This document shows positions 16,572-25,427 of a stretch of DNA of 48,223 nt, in pieces (the first letter of the stretch is position 1; every line of letters begins with the position of its first letter). Origin of the DNA: Clostridia bacterium (GTDB lineage Bacteria > Bacillota > Clostridia > UMGS1810); NCBI GenBank assembly GCA_017481205.1, contig JAFUPN010000040.1, positions 1 through 48,223 on the forward strand, written 5' to 3'. Position numbers and translations under genes: made by a program. The notes below the pieces were generated by a model, which did not search any database, was not told the origin of the DNA, and saw only the letters and a list, made by a program, of their open reading frames with translations.

Positions 16572-17168
16572 TCAGTCATGCTGCTTGCTTCTGACATTCA
16601 GCAGTCTCACAACCACAGGGCTGAGAATTATGTTTGAAGCCATCTCAACCAGGAAGTTTATTCCCACAAGACCGAAAATCATGTAGTGACCTACTCCGCC
16701 GCCAAGACCTGCAGCCTCTGCCCATGCGGCAACTGTGTCCATAAAAAACAGCAGACAGCCGATGAGAAAAACTCCGGTGTTGACTACAGGACACACAACC
16801 GCCGCCACAGCAACCGCCAGATAACGGTTGACTCTCTCAAACAGCTTGTACACAAGACCTGCACACAGGCCGCAGGCTGCGCCCTTTACAAACACGGTTA
16901 CAATTGTTCCCGGTACATTTACTGCCAGAAATGCCGCCGCATCTCCGCTTGCCAATACTGCCGCTCCGAATACAAATCCAAGCCATGTGCCGACTCCAAC
17001 TCCGCAGGTTGCCACACCGATAACAATCGGAATAAGCACTAAAGAAATGGAAAAGGGACCGAAACGCACAAACGCGCCCATAAACTGCAGTACAAAAACC
17101 AGTGCTGTCAGCAGTGCCCCAAGAACCATGGTCTCGGTTGACATTCTCTTACTTTGTGTTGCTTTCAT
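16572..17168 (-). CDS. ECF transporter substrate-binding (S) component
   Basis: A 198-residue membrane protein with about six hydrophobic segments. The first, TETMVLGALLTALVFVLQF, carries the alanine-rich helix that S components use to contact EcfT. A Gly/Val-rich second helix and a closing pair of helices follow. No energising EcfA or EcfT genes are nearby, so it would share a common module (group II arrangement). Its place directly after coaX suggests pantothenate or a related CoA precursor as substrate, but this is inference; other vitamins are possible. AAGGAGG lies before the ATG at 17168; the longer frame upstream is leader. Confidence 0.8.
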   Translation of the reverse strand: MKATQSKRMSTETMVLGALLTALVFVLQFMGAFVRFGPFSISLVLIPIVIGVATCGVGVGTWLGFVFGAAVLASGDAAAFLAVNVPGTIVTVFVKGAACGLCAGLVYKLFERVNRYLAVAVAAVVCPVVNTGVFLIGCLLFFMDTVAAWAEAAGLGGGVGHYMIFGLVGINFLVEMASNIILSPVVVRLLNVRSKQHD

Positions 17169-17260
17169 AAAAATTTCCTCCTTGCTGTCACCCGCAAATG
17201 CGGTGCAACGCATATAAAATTTATTTATATTATCCCCTGGGGGTAATATACATCAACTAT

Positions 17261-18025
17261 TCAACTGTTTTTCTTATACAATATATTGAGTCCTTTAAGC
17301 AGCATATCCTCATCAAGAGTTATATCATGCCTGCAGTGGCACACAATTGTGGATGCCAGACCGCCTGTGGCTATTACCCTGAGGTCCTCGCCCATTTCTT
17401 CATTAAAGCGGTCTATCATGCCGTCTATCATGCTGGCATTGCCGAAAACAACTCCCGAGCGCATACAGTCAATAGTATTTTTTCCTATAACGGATTTGGG
17501 TGCCTCAAGACTTATCTGAGGAAGCTGAGCAGTGCCACTGGCAAGAGCCTTGAGACCGATATTAACACCGGGAATGATAGATACCCCGATAAAAGCGCCG
17601 GTTTTGTCCACAACCATCATTTTGGTGGCGGTGCCCATATCCACAATGAGCGATGGACTGCCGTATATATGATGAGCCGCAACGCAGGCACATATAAGGT
17701 CTGCTCCAACAGACGCAGGATTATCACAGTGAATATTGATACCTGTTTTTATACCGGGTCCTACCAAAATGGGCTCAACACCGTATACAAACTTGATTGC
17801 CTGCTTCATAACCGAATTAAGCGGAGGTACAACCGACGAGATAATAGCGCCCTTTACCTCTGCCTCATGCACATTGTGAAGCATGAGCACACTGCGGATT
17901 TTGGTTGCATATTCATCCTCTGTTTTGGTCGCATTTGTAGCAATACGAGCCACAAAGGTGAGTTTATCATCAACAAAGCCGCCAAGTACAATATTGGTAT
18001 TTCCGATATCTATTGCAAGTATCAT
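17261..18025 (-). CDS. coaX: Type III pantothenate kinase
   Basis: A 254-residue cytosolic kinase of the ASKHA fold. It phosphorylates pantothenate in the first step of CoA synthesis, is not feedback-inhibited by CoA and needs a monovalent cation. Motifs: MILAIDIGNTN (phosphate loop 1), GPGIKTGI, VGADLIC, then IVDMGTATKM (phosphate loop 2), SIIPGVNIGLKAL and VIATGGLAS (adenosine motif). The ATG at 18025 follows AAAGGATGATATGT; the upstream in-frame codons fall in a leader hairpin. It is followed 92 bases later by an ECF S component. Confidence 0.96.
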   Translation of the reverse strand: MILAIDIGNTNIVLGGFVDDKLTFVARIATNATKTEDEYATKIRSVLMLHNVHEAEVKGAIISSVVPPLNSVMKQAIKFVYGVEPILVGPGIKTGINIHCDNPASVGADLICACVAAHHIYGSPSLIVDMGTATKMMVVDKTGAFIGVSIIPGVNIGLKALASGTAQLPQISLEAPKSVIGKNTIDCMRSGVVFGNASMIDGMIDRFNEEMGEDLRVIATGGLASTIVCHCRHDITLDEDMLLKGLNILYKKNS

Positions 18026-18051
18026 ACATATCATCCTTTCGTTATGACGGT

Positions 18052-18091
18052 TAGCCGAAATAATCAACTTTGGCATTGATTGATTCGGCTA
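18052..18091 (-). promoter_or_regulatory. 40-nt palindrome at the coaX transcription start
   Basis: Arms TAGCCGAA-N2-AATCAA and TTGATT-N2-TTCGGCTA pair around an 8-base loop. It begins directly after the -10 box and ends before the ribosome-binding site. No T-run follows, so it is an operator or a leader stem, not a terminator. Confidence 0.55.
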
Positions 18092-18092
18092 T

Positions 18093-18121
18093 ATTTTAAC
18101 AAAAATGTTATTATATGTCAA
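18093..18121 (-). promoter_or_regulatory. coaX promoter
   Basis: On the minus strand a consensus TTGACA is followed after 17 bases by TAAAAT. It serves coaX and the ECF gene. Confidence 0.75.
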
Positions 18122-18189
18122 ATGTATTTTATCTATTTCGGAAAAATTGTCACATAACAGTCTCTTTTGGGGTAAAAAGTCGTTCATTT

Positions 18190-20721
18190 TTATATGTCAG
18201 AAAATATCTTTTCAGGGCACACTGCCAGAAAACCCTGATATCCCAGGGGAATATACAAATTGGTGCCGTCGCTTACTGCCCTGTCGGGATTGCCTGCACA
18301 AAGGATTGACCCAAGATATTCAAACCCACCGTATGTTCTTGCTGCAACACCGGCAGTATTGTAAAAATCAACGGTACCATCGATTCTGTTGCACACTGCC
18401 AGGTATTTTCCGCACATTGTAGGATGCCCTTGATTTTTCAGACCGGCAATAGTCTGTCCTTCTTCATTATCAAAGCTTTTTGTAAGGATAAATGCCCTTT
18501 TTTTCTGATTGGATTTGAGCACAGCCCATTCCCCGTCATCATATATAAATTCACAGGGCCCGCTTACCATACCGCTGCAGCCTTTAAATGGATTTCCCAC
18601 AAATTCCGGAACAGGGTATCTTGCTTCTGCGGGACCGAAATCAAGCCAATATTCAATGCCCACATGAACCCAAAAACAAATATACCTGTCATGTATAACA
18701 GAGCTTATCTGCCGATGATACAGCATATATTCAAAGCTTTTTTCCACAACTGCCGAACCGGGAGACTCACCGGTAAGCGCAATAACCCTGACAGTATGAC
18801 AGCCGATATGAAGTACCGCAAAAAGCCCGTCAGGCGAAATTACCGCCTGTCTCACCGTTTCGCCGCCCTCAGCATAGCTACAGATAAATTTGGGCTCATC
18901 CGCAAAATTTCCGGAAATATCATATATACGCAAACCTCCTATACCTTCGGCTGCATAAAGCATATCCCCGCTTATGCCGACATCATAGGTAAATGTGCTT
19001 AAACCGTTGATTTCCACAGGCATGACCGCTCCTGTTTCTTCCATTATATTTTTATTATATATCCTTATACCGCTTGAGCCCATGGCAACATACAGCCTGT
19101 CCTTGTATACAGCAGCCGCAAAGGTCTGCCCGTCTGTACTCAAAGACCTGAAGCTATCCTCACCAAGTCTGCCTGCTTCTCCGGGCGGAAGCAGATTTCT
19201 GAACTTATAAAAATCCCGTTCAATACTACAAAGCCTTGCCCCATCGCTGCTTTTTTCATCATAACGGGCAAAGGGTATATCCACACAAAAGATATCTGTA
19301 TCAACTGCTGCTATATAAAGCCTTCCTTCATAAACACCAACCGCACCTACAGAGCTGCGCCTTTCTTTGCTCTGGTCCCATGGAGTGATAATGTTTCTTG
19401 TGTTATGCATCAACGGCGGATTAGCAGGCGATACGGGAAGCGGAGCAGTAATATGCATAAGCCTTTTTGGGGAGGCAATATCAGTTATATCATAAATGTA
19501 AACTCCGTTATAGGTGTTAACTAAATATACATAATATCTGCCGGTATTCTCATCGTAAGAAATATCTGTCTCCCAAAAATCATTGGCAAAATGATAATAT
19601 CTGCCGTCAGTATGAACACCGGATATCCATTTTGCACATTTCGGGTCGGTAACATTATATATATCCATACCATTGCCCTGACCGTGCCACAGATTAGACA
19701 ATGGAGAATCATAGGCTGCACAATCGGTTCTGTAATGTCCGGTTGCAGCAAAGAGATATACCTCTTCTCCTATGTCAAGAACAGTAAGCCCGTCTCCCTT
19801 TCCGTTTGTTTTTACAAAGCCCACAGGTTCTATAAACGGAGTATCTCTCAGGTCATTCAAATCGTACATATACACTCCGCACTCTCCCCATACTCCGGCA
19901 TAGAGAATATTATTGTGCACAGTACAGGATTGTACCTCGCCGCTATGAATGTTCGCCACATGACAAGGCTTTTCCGGATTGGAGATATCAACAATCTCAA
20001 CACCGTACTGACGGTTGCATATAAAAGCATAATCGCCGCTAATATGAATACCCGTGGCAAATTCCACAGAATTATACGAAGCGGCAATGCAGGGAGCGCG
20101 CGGGTCTTCAACACACACAACGGCAACTCCGTCCTGCCGTCCGGTAATGAGCACATACCTACCATCGGCAGTTATATCTATCTGTCTGAGCTCCTTAAGA
20201 CAGGGCAGTACCGAAAGTATTTCTCCGTTTTCGGCATCTGTGACGGTTAAATTCCCGTCGCCGATACTGTAGATAAAACCATTTTTTATAACCAAATCTA
20301 TGGTTTTTCCCACATTAAGCCTCCGACTGTTATCAAGCTCATAGCTCTCATAATCATCCGCAAGCCATATTCCGCTCTTTAGCATAAGCTCCTGATACGT
20401 TGCAGCACCCAGGTTTTCATACCCGGCTTCAAAAAGTGTTATGCTGCCGTTTACGGAAACAGAAATACTTTTCAACCCGTTGTTTTTTACAGGCATATAT
20501 ATTTTAGATAGCTGTGAGGGCACTGTATATCTGATACTTTTTTCCTCTCCCGGCTTCATGCTGATATCTGTTCCTGCATCAACCTGAAACTCAACCTCTG
20601 CACAGGTATCTGCCTTTAAAGTAAATGAAAACAAAAGCATATCGCCAAGTGCGGCAGAATCTGCCTCCTCCCTGCTGAAAACATATGTTTCTTTTCCATC
20701 ACAAATCCGATTTGAAAACAT
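18190..20721 (-). CDS. LVIVD-repeat beta-propeller protein
   Basis: An 843-residue protein dominated by repeated blades such as VEIVDISNPEKPCHVANIHS, VYMYDLNDLRDTPFIEPVGF, VYIYDITDIASPKRLMHI and LRIYDISGNFADEPKFICSY. Each alternates with a short strand like GDYAFICNRQYG or GDMLYAAEGIGG. This is the LVIVD pattern (PF08309), with enough blades for two propellers. The first ~110 residues form a separate beta-rich domain. No signal peptide is visible, so it may be cytosolic or exported by another route. AAAGGAGAGC precedes the ATG. It lies 50 bases after the WG/SLH gene without a visible terminator, so the two are probably cotranscribed. The function is unknown; such propellers usually mediate binding. 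Confidence 0.75.
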   Translation of the reverse strand: MFSNRICDGKETYVFSREEADSAALGDMLLFSFTLKADTCAEVEFQVDAGTDISMKPGEEKSIRYTVPSQLSKIYMPVKNNGLKSISVSVNGSITLFEAGYENLGAATYQELMLKSGIWLADDYESYELDNSRRLNVGKTIDLVIKNGFIYSIGDGNLTVTDAENGEILSVLPCLKELRQIDITADGRYVLITGRQDGVAVVCVEDPRAPCIAASYNSVEFATGIHISGDYAFICNRQYGVEIVDISNPEKPCHVANIHSGEVQSCTVHNNILYAGVWGECGVYMYDLNDLRDTPFIEPVGFVKTNGKGDGLTVLDIGEEVYLFAATGHYRTDCAAYDSPLSNLWHGQGNGMDIYNVTDPKCAKWISGVHTDGRYYHFANDFWETDISYDENTGRYYVYLVNTYNGVYIYDITDIASPKRLMHITAPLPVSPANPPLMHNTRNIITPWDQSKERRSSVGAVGVYEGRLYIAAVDTDIFCVDIPFARYDEKSSDGARLCSIERDFYKFRNLLPPGEAGRLGEDSFRSLSTDGQTFAAAVYKDRLYVAMGSSGIRIYNKNIMEETGAVMPVEINGLSTFTYDVGISGDMLYAAEGIGGLRIYDISGNFADEPKFICSYAEGGETVRQAVISPDGLFAVLHIGCHTVRVIALTGESPGSAVVEKSFEYMLYHRQISSVIHDRYICFWVHVGIEYWLDFGPAEARYPVPEFVGNPFKGCSGMVSGPCEFIYDDGEWAVLKSNQKKRAFILTKSFDNEEGQTIAGLKNQGHPTMCGKYLAVCNRIDGTVDFYNTAGVAARTYGGFEYLGSILCAGNPDRAVSDGTNLYIPLGYQGFLAVCPEKIFSDI

Positions 20722-20771
20722 TTTATAAGCTCTCCTTTTGAAAATTATTCTGCCGACATATGAAAGACGCT

Positions 20772-23700
20772 TCAGCCAAGCCGTACTATAGTGGCTACTG
20801 CCTGCTCTGTGGTATATCCGTCCTTGGGTGCAAAGCGGTTGTCTCCCACTCCGTTCATTATTCCTGCGGCTTTTGTTGTATAAACACTTTCCCTTGCCCA
20901 GTCTGAAATTTCATCATCATCGGTAAATTTATCGAATTTTGCATCTGCTGTTTTTCCCGAAAAGGCATATATTCTGGCAAGTATTGTCGCCGCTTCCTCA
21001 CGGGTTATATAGCTGTCCGGTGAAAATTTCCCGTCGCCTGTACCCTGAATAATGCCGAGGCTGCTCAGAATCTTTACCTTTTCATTGTCGGTATCGGTAA
21101 AGGCAAGCTGCTCTCCCTGAATAGCTGCATTCTTAATAACAGGGAGCTCATAGGCAATCTCACAGAAGGACTCTCTGGTAATATTCTTTTTATATCTGTT
21201 TTGCAGATGTTCGGGCAAAAGACCGGCATCTATCGCCTCGTCAACGGTCTCTGCCGCCCAGTCTGATGGGGTATCATAGGTACATTTTACCAACATACTT
21301 GCTGTAGGACCTGCTTTTCCTAAGTTTACTCCAACAATTGCTATACCATTGCGGAAGCTGCCGCCTCTGCACCAGCGGTCGGCACCCTTAAGAGCAAGTT
21401 TGCCCTGCTCATCAACATAGGAGGTATCGCCGTAGCGGCTGTATACATTGTCTGTAACCACAGAAGCAAGACCTTCGCTGAATGCGCCCTGAACCTGATA
21501 TCCTCCTTCGAGAACTATGACGGCCTCACCCTTGGTATTGATATATCCCTCAAATCCTTTCCTTGATATACCTATAAGACCGTTGTCGCCCATATCGGTT
21601 ATATAATACAGCTCAGATGCAAGCACCTTGCCCTCAAGGTTAACAAGAGTATGTCCGCTTATGCTGAATATACCCTCTCCCAGATATTCAAAATACTGCT
21701 GCGCCTCGGGCACAATAACTTCACCGTTTATGTTCATAAGCACCTGGCTGCGGTCGGCTTCGCCGTTTAAAATCACAGCCTCTTTGCAGGGGATTTCCCG
21801 CAGATACTTGTTTCCAAGGTCGAGTACAAGCTCATAATTCTCGTTAAGAATTTTTGTCTTTCCTTCATGCTCGGCAATAATATATTCGGGGATATTATTC
21901 CATTTGTAAAGTCTGTCATAGTTGAAAATACCGTCAAGGATAACATTTTCATCCTTATCAATCACTGTCCAGCCGCCATCTTTTTTCAGGGCATATTTCC
22001 CGTCATAGGCCAGTATATACTCATATTCCGGACGAACAATGTTGTTGCCGTATACATCAGATATTCCGTAAAATCCCGCTGCGTTACAATATACAAAATA
22101 TCCGTTTTCATCAATATATTTCCAGCCTGTACCTGTATCTCTGTATTCACCGCAGGAGCCTTCAAAAAGCCTTGTCCCATCCTTGGCGAAGATTGCAAAG
22201 CTTCTGTCATTTACATTTTCCTCGTTTGACAGAGTACAAATATAATTGCCGAACTGCCATGCATTGTCCGGGAAGTTCATAATAACATTATTACTGTCAT
22301 CACGAAGCTCGTACACTCCGTCTACATTAAATACATTTCTTCCGGTAACCTCAACAGCATTGTCGGTAAATTTGCCGTTGATATCCACATAAGCTTCTGT
22401 ACCGTCATTGTTTGTAATCACATAGCCGTTTTCTGCCTTGGAAATACTTTTCATATTTCCGTTGTCAATATACTCCCAGTCCCATTTAGCTTCTTGCGGT
22501 TGTTTTTTCAGCTTAACAATGCCCTTGCCGCTGTCTGTGTTTACAGTAAATGTACCATCACGGTAAGGATTCCACCAGTGAGAGAACTCAACCTCTTTCC
22601 ATTCATTATTTTCACCAACAACATTGCCCCGGGTATCTATAAACTTTTTGTCCGAATATGCTATACCGCCGAAAAAGCCCGACGCCCAGTTTGGAGGGTT
22701 AAAAACAACCTCTCCCTGCATATCGAGCACCTCATGAGTCCACACACCGTCAATACAGCTTGACGCAAAGGCAAGCCCCTCGGAATAAGGGGAGCACATA
22801 CTGTACTTAAACTCGGTAATCTCATTTCCGAAAAGGTCATAGTATCCGCCATGACCGTAGGATTTGGTTGCAGTTATCCTGCCCTCGGATATGTGAGTGA
22901 TGCTTGTATGCTCCGCAGGAAGAATTATATTGCCCTCAAAATCCATCAGACCGTAAAGCTGAGGGTATTCATCCTTATCCTCTCTTTCGCTCTGCACATA
23001 AAATCTGATAAGCGAATAATCATAGTATATATTATCCGGAGTTATGCCCTCTGCAGGTTCAATCAGGGGTTTACCGTCCTGAGACAGAAAGCCGAAATTA
23101 TCGCCAAGCATTGTGCGGTAACGGATTCTGCCCTGTTCATCCTCCTGAGGTGTGATATAGTCATATACAAAGTCTGTAACAACATTGCCGTCGCCGTCAA
23201 TCAAGCCGTATTTACCGCCCCGGGAGGCAACTGCAAGTATATGCCCTCCGAAAGGTTGCAGGCTGTCATATACCGGCTCTATAACAACATTAAAGTCACT
23301 GTCCACAGCGCCGCACTTGCCGTTTTCAAAAAAAATCATTCTGCCGCAGGACATGGTAATTCCGAAGCCGCTGTTTTTTGGCGGCATATATCTGTCATAG
23401 CTTAGCACGGCAATCTCAGTTCCGTTGTATGTATACACTCCGAAATCACCCTCATAGTAGCTGAGAGGTCTGTCATCGGTTGTGCCTGACAAATCCACAT
23501 ACACATAGCTGCTGTCTATGCCGATAACCCGTTTGTTAAAGCTGCTCGTAACCTTGCCCTGGTTATTAAGCACATAGTACACTCCGTCCTTTTGAGCCAA
23601 TATCATGGCTATGCCGAAGTCATCATAAAATCTCAGGGTATCATAATCCCCGGTTATCTTATAGCCGTCGGAGCCGTACAGCGCCACCTTGCCGTTCTTA

Positions 23701-23855
23701 TCGGTAGCGGTATAGTAGGTATCATACCAATAGCTGCGCTCAATTCTTTCAAACTCAGGCTTAAGTATGTAGTCATAAGCCATCTCCCCGGCTCCGTTAA
23801 CACCAAGGGGCAGCAGCATTGAGATAATCAATATAATTGCCGATAATTTTTTCAT
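20772..23855 (-). CDS. WG-repeat surface protein with C-terminal SLH domains
   Basis: A secreted protein of about 1,027 residues. It has a signal peptide (KKLSAIILIISMLLPLGVNGAG) and then more than ten WG-type beta repeats, for example YGLIDGDGNVVTDFVYDYIT, YGLMDFEGNIILPAEHTSIT, WTVIDKDENVILDGIF and YGISDVYGNNIVRPEYEYIL. The C-terminus has S-layer-homology motifs (LGIIQGTGDGKFSPDSYITR, then AAGIMNGVGDNRFAPKDGYT) that anchor to pyruvylated wall polymers. The ATG at 23855 lies nine bases after GGAGG; the earlier ATG overlaps that site. A promoter is visible at 23889-23918. The role is probably surface binding; no catalytic motif is seen. Confidence 0.85.
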   Translation of the reverse strand: MKKLSAIILIISMLLPLGVNGAGEMAYDYILKPEFERIERSYWYDTYYTATDKNGKVALYGSDGYKITGDYDTLRFYDDFGIAMILAQKDGVYYVLNNQGKVTSSFNKRVIGIDSSYVYVDLSGTTDDRPLSYYEGDFGVYTYNGTEIAVLSYDRYMPPKNSGFGITMSCGRMIFFENGKCGAVDSDFNVVIEPVYDSLQPFGGHILAVASRGGKYGLIDGDGNVVTDFVYDYITPQEDEQGRIRYRTMLGDNFGFLSQDGKPLIEPAEGITPDNIYYDYSLIRFYVQSEREDKDEYPQLYGLMDFEGNIILPAEHTSITHISEGRITATKSYGHGGYYDLFGNEITEFKYSMCSPYSEGLAFASSCIDGVWTHEVLDMQGEVVFNPPNWASGFFGGIAYSDKKFIDTRGNVVGENNEWKEVEFSHWWNPYRDGTFTVNTDSGKGIVKLKKQPQEAKWDWEYIDNGNMKSISKAENGYVITNNDGTEAYVDINGKFTDNAVEVTGRNVFNVDGVYELRDDSNNVIMNFPDNAWQFGNYICTLSNEENVNDRSFAIFAKDGTRLFEGSCGEYRDTGTGWKYIDENGYFVYCNAAGFYGISDVYGNNIVRPEYEYILAYDGKYALKKDGGWTVIDKDENVILDGIFNYDRLYKWNNIPEYIIAEHEGKTKILNENYELVLDLGNKYLREIPCKEAVILNGEADRSQVLMNINGEVIVPEAQQYFEYLGEGIFSISGHTLVNLEGKVLASELYYITDMGDNGLIGISRKGFEGYINTKGEAVIVLEGGYQVQGAFSEGLASVVTDNVYSRYGDTSYVDEQGKLALKGADRWCRGGSFRNGIAIVGVNLGKAGPTASMLVKCTYDTPSDWAAETVDEAIDAGLLPEHLQNRYKKNITRESFCEIAYELPVIKNAAIQGEQLAFTDTDNEKVKILSSLGIIQGTGDGKFSPDSYITREEAATILARIYAFSGKTADAKFDKFTDDDEISDWARESVYTTKAAGIMNGVGDNRFAPKDGYTTEQAVATIVRLG

Positions 23856-23888
23856 CTTGTACATCCTCCTTCAATGTTTTATATTTTG

Positions 23889-23918
23889 ATTGTACCACAG
23901 CAAATACCTCGTTTTCAA
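23889..23918 (-). promoter_or_regulatory. Promoter of the WG/SLH surface gene
   Basis: On the minus strand TTGAAA, 18 bases, TACAAT, with TGG before the -10 giving an extended -10 element. Confidence 0.6.
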
Positions 23919-23990
23919 TATATGTAAAATACCTGTAACACAAATAATATCATTTCATAACACATATGATTTAGTGAAAGGGATGATATT

Positions 23991-24428
23991 ATGAAAAACT
24001 TTATTAAGCTGTTTATACTGTTTCTGATTGGCGGGCTTATGTACAGCCTGATTGAAATTATTTTCAGAGGCTACACTCACCCGAGCATGTTTGTATTGGG
24101 CGGTATCATGTTTGCAGAAATCGGATTAATTAATGAGATTTTCAAAAGAAATACCGGTTTGCTCTTTCAGGGGATTGCAGGAGCGGTGATAATAACCGTA
24201 TCCGAATTTATAAGCGGATTGATTCTCAATATATGGCTTGGACTCAATGTGTGGGACTACTCCGGTATGCCTCTTAACCTGCTGGGACAGATATCTCTGC
24301 CCTACTCGGTAATGTGGATATTCCTTGCCATGGGTGCGGTAATTGTTGACGATTTGCTGAGGCATTGGCTTTTTGATGAAAAAATGCCGAAATACAGATT
24401 TTTTCAAAAAACACTTGACAAAAAATAA
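23991..24428 (+). CDS. Putative ABC-transporter type IV / CmpB-like membrane protein (DUF1113)
   Basis: A 145-residue protein with four hydrophobic segments (FIKLFILFLIGGLMYSLIEI, MFVLGGIMFAEIGLINEIF, IAGAVIITVSEFISGLILNI, LPYSVMWIFLAMGAVIVDDLL). Features such as MYSLIEIIFRGYTHPSM and LGQISLPYSVMW match the small membrane family PF06541, often labelled putative ABC transporter permease although no ATPase partner is present here. AAAGGGATGATATT precedes the ATG. It is transcribed opposite to the flanking surface genes. True transport activity is unproven. Confidence 0.75.
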   Translation: MKNFIKLFILFLIGGLMYSLIEIIFRGYTHPSMFVLGGIMFAEIGLINEIFKRNTGLLFQGIAGAVIITVSEFISGLILNIWLGLNVWDYSGMPLNLLGQISLPYSVMWIFLAMGAVIVDDLLRHWLFDEKMPKYRFFQKTLDKK

Positions 24429-24489
24429 TTTATACTATATGCCGTATCCATCGACACGTGCAGCACGAATTGCGGAGGAGGAATATAAC

Positions 24490-25002
24490 ATGAATACAGT
24501 AAGAGAAATTGAAGAGACCAGTACACGACTGCATAACCTTATATACAATGAAATAAATGCTCTGCTGGAAAAAATCAGCCAGGAAGCTGCGGGCAATGAA
24601 CAAAATAATGTGATAAACATATTCGAGAGTGTTTATCCCCTATCGGTAAACATAGCTTTTTTAAGGGGCAAGAGACCGACAGGAGTGATTTTTGAGGATG
24701 GCAAACGGGTTGATGCCGCTACTTGGAAACAGGTGGCAGAAGTTATGCTTGCAGATTGTATCACCGCCCCCAACAAAAAATCTGTTCTCACAGCCATATG
24801 CGAAAGAGTATCTGGCAACACACGTGTCATTCTGTCAAAAAGCAAGGACAATATGCGCAGTCCTTTGGAAATTGATGAAAATTTGTATATAGAAAGCCAC
24901 TACGACACCGAATCACTGCTGCGCGTGCTCACTACCAAGCTGTTTGATAAGGTCAACTACAATTACCGGGGCATTTCCGTTGTAATACGCACTCAGTATT
25001 AA
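24490..25002 (+). CDS. Conserved-looking protein of unknown function
   Basis: A soluble 170-residue protein that I do not recognise. The first ~40 residues are helical and charged (TVREIEETSTRLHNLIYNEI). Then comes GVIFEDGKRVDAATWKQVAEVMLADC, a helical segment with VLTAICERVSGNTRVIL, and a C-terminal SPLEIDENLYIESHYDTESLL. I start at the ATG preceded by GGAGGAGGAATATAAC; the longer frame runs back into the previous gene. A TTGACA at 24415-24420 could begin a promoter, but the -10 spacing is poor. The composition does not suggest a membrane or secreted protein. Confidence 0.7.
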   Translation: MNTVREIEETSTRLHNLIYNEINALLEKISQEAAGNEQNNVINIFESVYPLSVNIAFLRGKRPTGVIFEDGKRVDAATWKQVAEVMLADCITAPNKKSVLTAICERVSGNTRVILSKSKDNMRSPLEIDENLYIESHYDTESLLRVLTTKLFDKVNYNYRGISVVIRTQY

Positions 25003-25427
25003 AAAACTACAAATAATGCGACAATTTGCAAAGTATAAATCGCTTAAAGTCTTAATTAGGGATGACAAGTGTTAATTTTATAAGTATATATTCTCTTCAA
25101 AAAGTAAAGGTTTTAAAACAGAAAGTGGAGTGTCTCTTGTGTTCCTAAATCAAGCTAATTTGACACTAGATAAGCATTCATAAAATATCGAGAAAGTGCT
25201 AATCTCGCCAATTACAGCGGCTTTATCATCACGAAAGAACCGTCAGACTATCGAATCATTACCATTTTTACTCGCCATTCTATAGGGACGGGGCGCTTTT
25301 TGCACAGAAAATCATGATTTTCCATGCAAAAAGGATGAAAAGCATCTTACTGCCACCGTCCCTGAATGGCTCTTTTGTGCGACAATTGAATAATTCGACA
25401 GTCCGACGTCCCTTTGATTACATAATA
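25003..25427. other. Gene-free stretch containing a MITE-like palindromic insertion
   Basis: I see no gene. TGCGACAATT occurs near the start (25016) and GTGCGACAATTGAA near the end (25377), bracketing the nested inverted repeats at 25241-25408. The segment 25020-25200 is AT-rich without clear structure. Confidence 0.55.
25241..25408. mobile_element. Nested inverted-repeat element (MITE-like)
   Basis: Outer arms at 25241-25260 and 25389-25408 match in inverted orientation at 17 of 20 positions. Inner arms GGGACGG (25285-25291) and CCGTCCC (25356-25362) follow. Between them lies a 36-base palindrome (25297-25332) whose core GAAAATCATGATTTTC is perfect, with TTTTTGCA / TGCAAAAA outside it. There is no coding capacity. 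The nested symmetry fits a non-autonomous transposable element; a transposase source is not visible in the window. Confidence 0.6.

Noticed and set aside
17169..17260. Riboswitch in front of the ECF S-component gene
   Set aside because: The 92-base gap has only a small hairpin (CACCGCA/TGCGGGTG) and I recognise no known riboswitch core.
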